A DNA stretch of 19,928 nucleotides from an uncultured Clostridium sp. (GTDB taxonomy: Bacteria > Bacillota > Clostridia > Lachnospirales > Lachnospiraceae), in NCBI GenBank assembly GCA_900541315.1, contig UQJF01000044.1, positions 1-19,928 on the forward strand, read 5' to 3'. The translations under genes were made by a program, and so were the position numbers. Numbering within the stretch: position 1 is the stretch's first letter; each line of letters opens with the position of its first letter. This document shows positions 15,943 through 19,928 of this stretch, piece after piece. Under the pieces are notes generated by a model that did not search any database, was not told the DNA's origin, and saw nothing but the letters and a program-made list of their open reading frames with translations.

Positions 15943-16765
15943 GGGATATCTCCTTTCTATGTAAAACTTCGCGATAGTGATGCATAACCGCAGAACGTTT
16001 TTCTATGAGAAGGCGGGTGTAAGGATCCTGGGCATGATTTCGGATATGCTCAAAGTCGCCACTGTCTACGATATGTCCGCTGTTCATGACCAGGATGCGG
16101 TCAGCTACTTTGGATATTGCCCCTAAGTCATGGGTGATGAAAAGCATGGCAGTATTTTTGCTCTTTTTAATGCGGATAAATTCCTCCAGGATCTCATATT
16201 GAGTGATGGCATCAATGGCAGTTGTTGGTTCATCAGCGATCAGAAGCTCAGGCTGTAATGCCATGGCAATACCGATCATAATGCGCTGGAGCATACCACC
16301 GGAAAGCTGATGGGGGTATTTTTGCAAAACTTCTTCTCCATTTAAGATCTGCATCTGGTTCAGGATCTTTAGGCAGTGGGAACGGATCTCCTGGGCGTTC
16401 CATGTAGTGTGGGTGGCGAAAGTCTCAGACATCTGATTTCCTATACGGTACAGAGGATCAAAACAGGTCATGGGGTTCTGAAGCACCATGGTGATCCGGC
16501 TTCCGCGAAGTCTGCGCAGTTCTTCTTTTGATTCTTTTAGAAGATCATGACCATCAAAAACAGCGCTTCCGGAAACATGGAAATTTTTATCTAACAGGCC
16601 CAGAATTGATTTTACAGTCATACTTTTTCCACTTCCAGACTCACCAAGGATTCCCAGGCATTCTCCTGGGTGGACTTCAAAATTTACGTTTTCAACCAGT
16701 TTTTTTGAAGTCTTACGGTATGTCAGTGTTACATTCAGGTTTTCAACTTTTAAAATGGCAGACAT
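15926..16765 (-). CDS. nikD: Nickel/peptide-type ABC importer ATP-binding protein NikD
   Basis: The 279-residue ATPase has Walker A GESGSGKS at 41-48, Q-loop MVLQNPMTCFDP, signature LSGGMLQR, Walker B LLIADEPTTAID and H-loop FITHDL. The LSGGMLQRIMIGIAMALQPE stretch is close to E. coli NikD as I recall it. Its ATG overlaps the nikC stop codon by one base (TAATG), a typical coupled junction. It pairs with NikE to energise the NikBC channel. Confidence 0.9.
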   Translation of the reverse strand: MSAILKVENLNVTLTYRKTSKKLVENVNFEVHPGECLGILGESGSGKSMTVKSILGLLDKNFHVSGSAVFDGHDLLKESKEELRRLRGSRITMVLQNPMTCFDPLYRIGNQMSETFATHTTWNAQEIRSHCLKILNQMQILNGEEVLQKYPHQLSGGMLQRIMIGIAMALQPELLIADEPTTAIDAITQYEILEEFIRIKKSKNTAMLFITHDLGAISKVADRILVMNSGHIVDSGDFEHIRNHAQDPYTRLLIEKRSAVMHHYREVLHRKEISHAGSK

Positions 16766-17586
16766 TACAGCACCTCCTTTGGATCCAGTACATCACGAAT
16801 GGCATCTCCCATTAAGTTAAAGGCAGAAACTAAAATAACGATGGCAATACCAGGGACCAGCATCTGGGCCGGATTGCTGGTCAGGACATTTTTTGCTTCA
16901 CTAAGCATAGCCCCCCATTCAGGAGTAGGGGCCTGTACACCAAGTCCAAGGAAGGACAAAGTAGAAATATTGATGATAGCCCAGCCTACATCCAAGGAAG
17001 AGAGAACAGCCAGATCTGCTGCAATGGATGGAACCAGGTGTTTAAAAAGGATAAAACGTTCAGGAGTCCCTACACAGCGGGAAAATTGGACAAAGTTCCG
17101 GTCCCGGTACTGCATGACACCTGTGCGGATCATGCGGGCATACCAGGCCCATTTAATAAAGACATTTGCCAGGATCACATTCTGTACGTTAATGCCCAGC
17201 AGTGCAACCACGGCAAAGACCATGATCTGGCTTGGAAAAGACAGCATTACATCTACTATACGCATGATCAGTTCTTCTGTAATACCACGGAAATACCCGG
17301 CCAGAAGTCCCATCAGAGCGCCAAGACCGATGGTACCTAACATAGTCAGTACGGCCAGACCAAGAGTGGGCCTGATCCCGTAGATCATGCGGGAGAGGAT
17401 GCAGCGGCCAAGATTATCAGTACCAAGGGGATATTCTTTGCTGAATTGGGAAAATTTGTTAAGAATATTGGTAGCATAGGGATCATGTGGAGCAATAAAT
17501 GGGGCAAAAATGCCCATTAATGCCACGATCAGTACAAGTGTTACTGTGCTGACAGCAGTTTTATTGTGAAGAAACCGGTGTAACAT
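16765..17586 (-). CDS. nikC: Nickel/peptide-type ABC importer permease NikC
   Basis: The 273-residue inner-membrane permease has an N-terminal membrane helix, then the conserved HDPYATN and HPLGTDNLGR-like segment (here YPLGTDNLGRCILSR) and about five further helices. The cytoplasmic EAA loop is near the STLSFLGLGVQAPTPEWGAML region, where it contacts the ATPases. Its ATG shares one base with the nikB stop (TGATG). It forms the channel with NikB. Confidence 0.92.
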   Translation of the reverse strand: MLHRFLHNKTAVSTVTLVLIVALMGIFAPFIAPHDPYATNILNKFSQFSKEYPLGTDNLGRCILSRMIYGIRPTLGLAVLTMLGTIGLGALMGLLAGYFRGITEELIMRIVDVMLSFPSQIMVFAVVALLGINVQNVILANVFIKWAWYARMIRTGVMQYRDRNFVQFSRCVGTPERFILFKHLVPSIAADLAVLSSLDVGWAIINISTLSFLGLGVQAPTPEWGAMLSEAKNVLTSNPAQMLVPGIAIVILVSAFNLMGDAIRDVLDPKEVL

Positions 17587-18527
17587 CAGTTGCTCTCCTT
17601 TCGCATACGGGGGTCAGATACGGTTTGCAGGATATCAAACAGCAGGTTAAACATAACAAACAGGACACCGATCAGAAGAACATAAGTCTGGATAACAGGA
17701 TAATCCCGGTTGAAAATGGAACTGATGCACAAGGTTCCCAGTCCAGGCCATGCAAATACATTTTCTACCACAATAGTTCCGGAGATCAGCTGCGGGATAC
17801 TCATACCAATGGCAACAATGCAGGTATGCATGGAGTTTTTCAGAATATGTTTTACCAGAATGGATCTTTGAGTGAGACCGCGGACATTGGCGTAAAGTAC
17901 ATAATCCTGTTTCATATTTTCAAGCATATTGTTGCGGATCAGGCGGATATAGGTAGAAATATAGCTTAGGGATACAGTAAAAGCCGGAAGGATGAGATGT
18001 CTGATCGTACCGTTCCCACTGGTAGGCAGAAGGTCAAGTTTAATGGAGATCAGCCACATTAACAGAAGTCCCACCCAGTAAGGCGGCATAGCAGTGGTCA
18101 TAAATACAAGGCCCCGCATAAGCCGGTCAAACCAGCCATCCTTATATACTGCACAAAGAAAGCCGATAGGAAGACTTAAAAGGATCACCATAATAAGGGA
18201 AGCACCGGCAAGCTGTAAAGTAGCAGGCATACAGCGCAGCAGTTCTCCTGAAACAGTGCGGCTTGGGTTTACATAACTAATTCCAAAATTGCCGTGAAGA
18301 CAGTCCAGTACCCAGGTAAAGTAACGGACCAGGTAAGGCTTGTCCAGCCCAAGCTGGGCACGGACCTCAGCAATGGCATCTTCCGTGATAATGGGAACCT
18401 GACGTACACGCAAAGCTACTTCAGCCGGATCAGAAGGAATCAGATTGATAAAAACGAAGCATACAAAGGAAATAATGAGAAGGAGCGGAATGGAAGACAG
18501 GATCCGCTTGATGATATAGGGTTTCAA
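17586..18527 (-). CDS. nikB: Nickel/peptide-type ABC importer permease NikB
   Basis: The 313-residue inner-membrane permease has six predicted helices. Family landmarks are an N-terminal KRILSSIPLLLIISF helix, LGLDKPYLVRYFTW, HGNFGISY, PATLQLAGASL, and VENVFAWPGLG with SIFNRDYPVIQ near the end. These track E. coli NikB closely as recalled. The start codon is TTG at 18527, chosen because GGAGG (18539-18535) lies exactly 7 bases upstream and the family N-terminus begins there. A rare TTG start and a 303-base structured spacer before it may lower or regulate expression relative to nikA. Confidence 0.92.
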   Translation of the reverse strand: MKPYIIKRILSSIPLLLIISFVCFVFINLIPSDPAEVALRVRQVPIITEDAIAEVRAQLGLDKPYLVRYFTWVLDCLHGNFGISYVNPSRTVSGELLRCMPATLQLAGASLIMVILLSLPIGFLCAVYKDGWFDRLMRGLVFMTTAMPPYWVGLLLMWLISIKLDLLPTSGNGTIRHLILPAFTVSLSYISTYIRLIRNNMLENMKQDYVLYANVRGLTQRSILVKHILKNSMHTCIVAIGMSIPQLISGTIVVENVFAWPGLGTLCISSIFNRDYPVIQTYVLLIGVLFVMFNLLFDILQTVSDPRMRKESN

Positions 18528-18534
18528 AATAATA

Positions 18535-18539
18535 CCTCC
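18535..18539 (-). promoter_or_regulatory. Ribosome binding site deciding the TTG start of nikB
   Basis: GGAGG with 7-base spacing to TTG at 18527. No ATG or GTG in frame is closer to the family N-terminus. Confidence 0.7.
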
Positions 18540-18577
18540 GCTTGGAAAAATAAATGTGATAAAGGATCTAATTGGAA

Positions 18578-18830
18578 TAAAGCCGCCTCAAGGGAGACGG
18601 CTTCATGCACATTTTACGAATACTGGCGGCAGCTGCGGGAGTGCCATCGGCACGTAACAACAGACTTTTATCTCAGTGGGAGTCCATTCTCCGACTGAGA
18701 TAAACGCTCCGCAAGGATGCGCAATGATTCTGATAGGAATATGTCAGCTTCGCTGACCAGAATCACGCGCCAAGTCTCACGGACGTTCGACTTGAATTGT
18801 GGTGATGTCAACATCAGGTGACATGTCCGT
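18578..18830 (-). other. Highly structured nikA-nikB intergenic element (five or more stem-loops)
   Basis: The spacer is filled with consecutive stem-loops, listed here in minus-strand order. ACGGAC/GTCCGT (18830-18825 with 18784-18779) encloses smaller TGATG/CATCA pairs. GATTCTG/CAGAATC (18764-18726) has an inner GTCAGC/GCTGAC with GAA loop. TTTATCTCAGT/ACTGAGATAAA (18704-18667) is a perfect 11-bp stem with inner GGAG/CTCC. TTACG/CGTAA (18657-18614) has an inner GTGCC/GGCAC. GCCGTCTC/GAGGCGGC (18601-18582) is followed by TTTATT. The last stem is complete only on the minus strand through a G-T wobble, so the functional RNA is probably the operon transcript. It may act as a partial terminator, a stability or processing element, or be a dispersed repeat. 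No known RNA class was recognised. Confidence 0.6.
18582..18601 (-). terminator. Possible attenuator before nikB
   Basis: Minus-strand GCCGTCTC pairs with GAGGCGGC (8 bp, one wobble) around CCTT, then TTTATT. The T tract is weak, so partial termination between nikA and nikB is the most that can be claimed. Confidence 0.4.
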
Positions 18831-19878
18831 TTAGAAAGAGAAATCCTGGAATGGAACCTCATACTGAGTCTGGGTAAAGTGGAAGCCTTTCATATCGGAA
18901 CGATAGATTGCTTTGTTGCATTCATAAGTCAGCGGAATGTAAACTGCGTCTTCATGGAGATGAGTCAGAACGTAGGTGTAAAGTTCCTGGCGTCTGTCTT
19001 CATCTGTGGTGACCAGGATCTCAGTAATAGCATCATCGATCTCTGCTTTATCATCCAGACCGAGCTGTGCTGCATAATCGCCGTATACAGGTGCACGCAT
19101 GGCAGCCAGAGAGGACTGGGGATCGTAAGGAGTACCCCAGCAGATATTAAATACCATATCAAAATTACCTGCTTTCATATTGTCACGGTAAGACTGTTCT
19201 TCCTCACCATGTATGTTTAAGGAAACACCGATGGACTGGTATTCGCTCTGAAGATACTCTGCAATGGATTTTTCAGTAACGCTGTCACTGTTGTAGAGAA
19301 GATCAATATTTAACTGTTGTCCATCTTTTTCACGGACATTGCCGGAACCCATTTTCCAGCCTGCGTCATCCAGGATCTGTCCAGCTAGTTCTAAGTTATA
19401 AGCATATGGTTCCAGTTTAATATCACAATATGGAATTGTGGAGGCAAACAGAGTATCTGCCGGTTTTTCCAGTCCATAGAAAATACCGTCAGAGATATTC
19501 TGCTTATTGGTTGCGTGCTGAAGGGCGACGCGCACGTCTTTTTCTGAAAGAATGTCAGAAGAAGTATTCAGGACGATCTGCCTGGTGGAAGTTGGCTCAG
19601 AAAGCTCTACGGTAAATTTATCACTGTCCAGATACTGGTTGATGGCATCTGCATCGATCATATTTTTTCCGAAGATCATATCGATCTCACCTTTTTCCAG
19701 AGCCAGGATACGGGTCTGATTATCCGGGATGACTTTCACTGTGATGGTTTTAATAGCCGGCTGTTCGCCCCAGTAGTTTGGATTTGCCTTGAATACGGCA
19801 TATTCATCAGTAACGAACTCATCCAGCACATATGGACCAGTACCTATATAGGCTTCTACCCCATCCTTGGTGCTGCCG
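18831..19878 (-). CDS. nikA: NikA-like nickel/peptide ABC importer substrate-binding protein (5' cut by adapter)
   Basis: This extracytoplasmic solute-binding protein of family 5 would be a lipoprotein in a Gram-positive cell. Only the C-terminal 348 residues are genomic. The apparent start MCIRDS is translated adapter, so the true N-terminus with signal peptide and roughly the first third is missing. The remaining part matches E. coli NikA, as I recall it, through GTGPYVL, NPNYWGEQPAIK, LALEKGEIDMIFG, KPADTLFASTIPY, GWKMGSGNVREKDGQ and WGTPYDPQSSLAAMR. Tryptophan and tyrosine corresponding to NikA W398 and Y402 are kept. The residue corresponding to the nickel ligand His416 is Tyr here (MRAPVYGDY against MRVPSHADF), so metal binding, if any, must differ. 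It precedes nikB after a structured spacer. Confidence 0.88.
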
Positions 19879-19928
19879 CTGTCTCTTATACACATCTGAC
19901 GCTGCCGACGATCTTACGCGTGTAGATC
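19879..19928 (+). other. Illumina Nextera P5-side adapter (library artefact)
   Basis: From 19879 the sequence is the reverse complement of the Nextera read-1 adapter, starting with the mosaic end CTGTCTCTTATACACATCT and continuing to GCCGACGA. TCTTACGC (19912-19919) sits where the 8-base i5 index belongs; from memory it is the reverse complement of S517. GTGTAGATC is the start of the P5 oligo. Genomic sequence ends at 19878. Confidence 0.98.

Noticed and set aside
16799..17383. Plus-strand frame (194 codons) opposite nikC
   Set aside because: It is antisense to a clear permease; composition is that of a shadow frame with no ribosome binding site.
18578..18830. NiCo (nickel/cobalt) riboswitch in the nik spacer
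   Set aside because: The hairpins do not form the four-helix junction with the conserved G-rich joins that I know for that class, and the element lies inside the operon rather than in front of it.
18668..18862. Minus-strand 64-codon frame across the nikA-nikB spacer
   Set aside because: It overlaps the nikA end in another frame and its codons fall inside the stem-loops; structure explains the sequence better than coding.
1..19928. CRISPR array, prophage, insertion sequence, tRNA or rRNA genes
   Set aside because: No regularly spaced repeats, transposase, integrase, phage structural genes or tRNA-like cloverleafs were found on either strand.

Overview
The window looks like a chromosomal contig from an anaerobic gut-type Clostridia, most likely Lachnospiraceae. 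The signs are strong AGGAGG-type ribosome binding sites, Firmicutes-like housekeeping genes (metG, tatD, rsmA), a guanine riboswitch and a clostridial zinc-ribbon protein. The organism is inferred from content, not from a search. Both tips are not genomic: bases 1-48 and 19879-19928 are Illumina Nextera library adapters, including the index bases. Only about 49-19878 is biological sequence, and the genes at both edges are cut by the adapters.

Left part (49-5416). A minus-strand DUF885-type lipoprotein runs off the left edge and is divergent from metG (methionyl-tRNA synthetase), which has its own promoter and terminator. metG is followed by moeA, a molybdenum-cofactor enzyme.

Middle (5417-9267). 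The intergenic space after moeA holds an apparent type I toxin-antitoxin-like locus. It has a 31-residue single-span membrane peptide on the minus strand with its own promoter, 5' UTR hairpin, ribosome binding site and terminator. A second strong promoter faces it and would produce an antisense RNA over the toxin mRNA tail. Next comes a purine riboswitch of the guanine type with a clear terminator platform. It leads into a guanine/hypoxanthine permease and guanine deaminase, forming a guanine uptake and salvage/catabolism unit. A Moco-dependent xanthine-oxidising enzyme elsewhere would fit with moeA nearby, but none is seen here.

Right-middle (9304-14194). A co-directional run encodes a MalY/PatB-type C-S lyase, TatD, RsmA, a short and divergent oleate-hydratase-like flavoprotein, and a zinc-ribbon protein. 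metG, tatD and rsmA are usually neighbours in Firmicutes. Here metG is separated from tatD by about 6.7 kb of other genes, and the RNase M5 gene (rnmV) often found between tatD and rsmA is absent.

Right part (14212-19878, minus strand). A nickel/peptide-type ABC importer is arranged nikA (5' cut)-nikB-nikC-nikD-nikE, followed by an M14 aspartoacylase/succinylglutamate-desuccinylase-like deacylase in the same operon. A roughly 300-base, highly structured spacer with at least five stem-loops lies between nikA and nikB.
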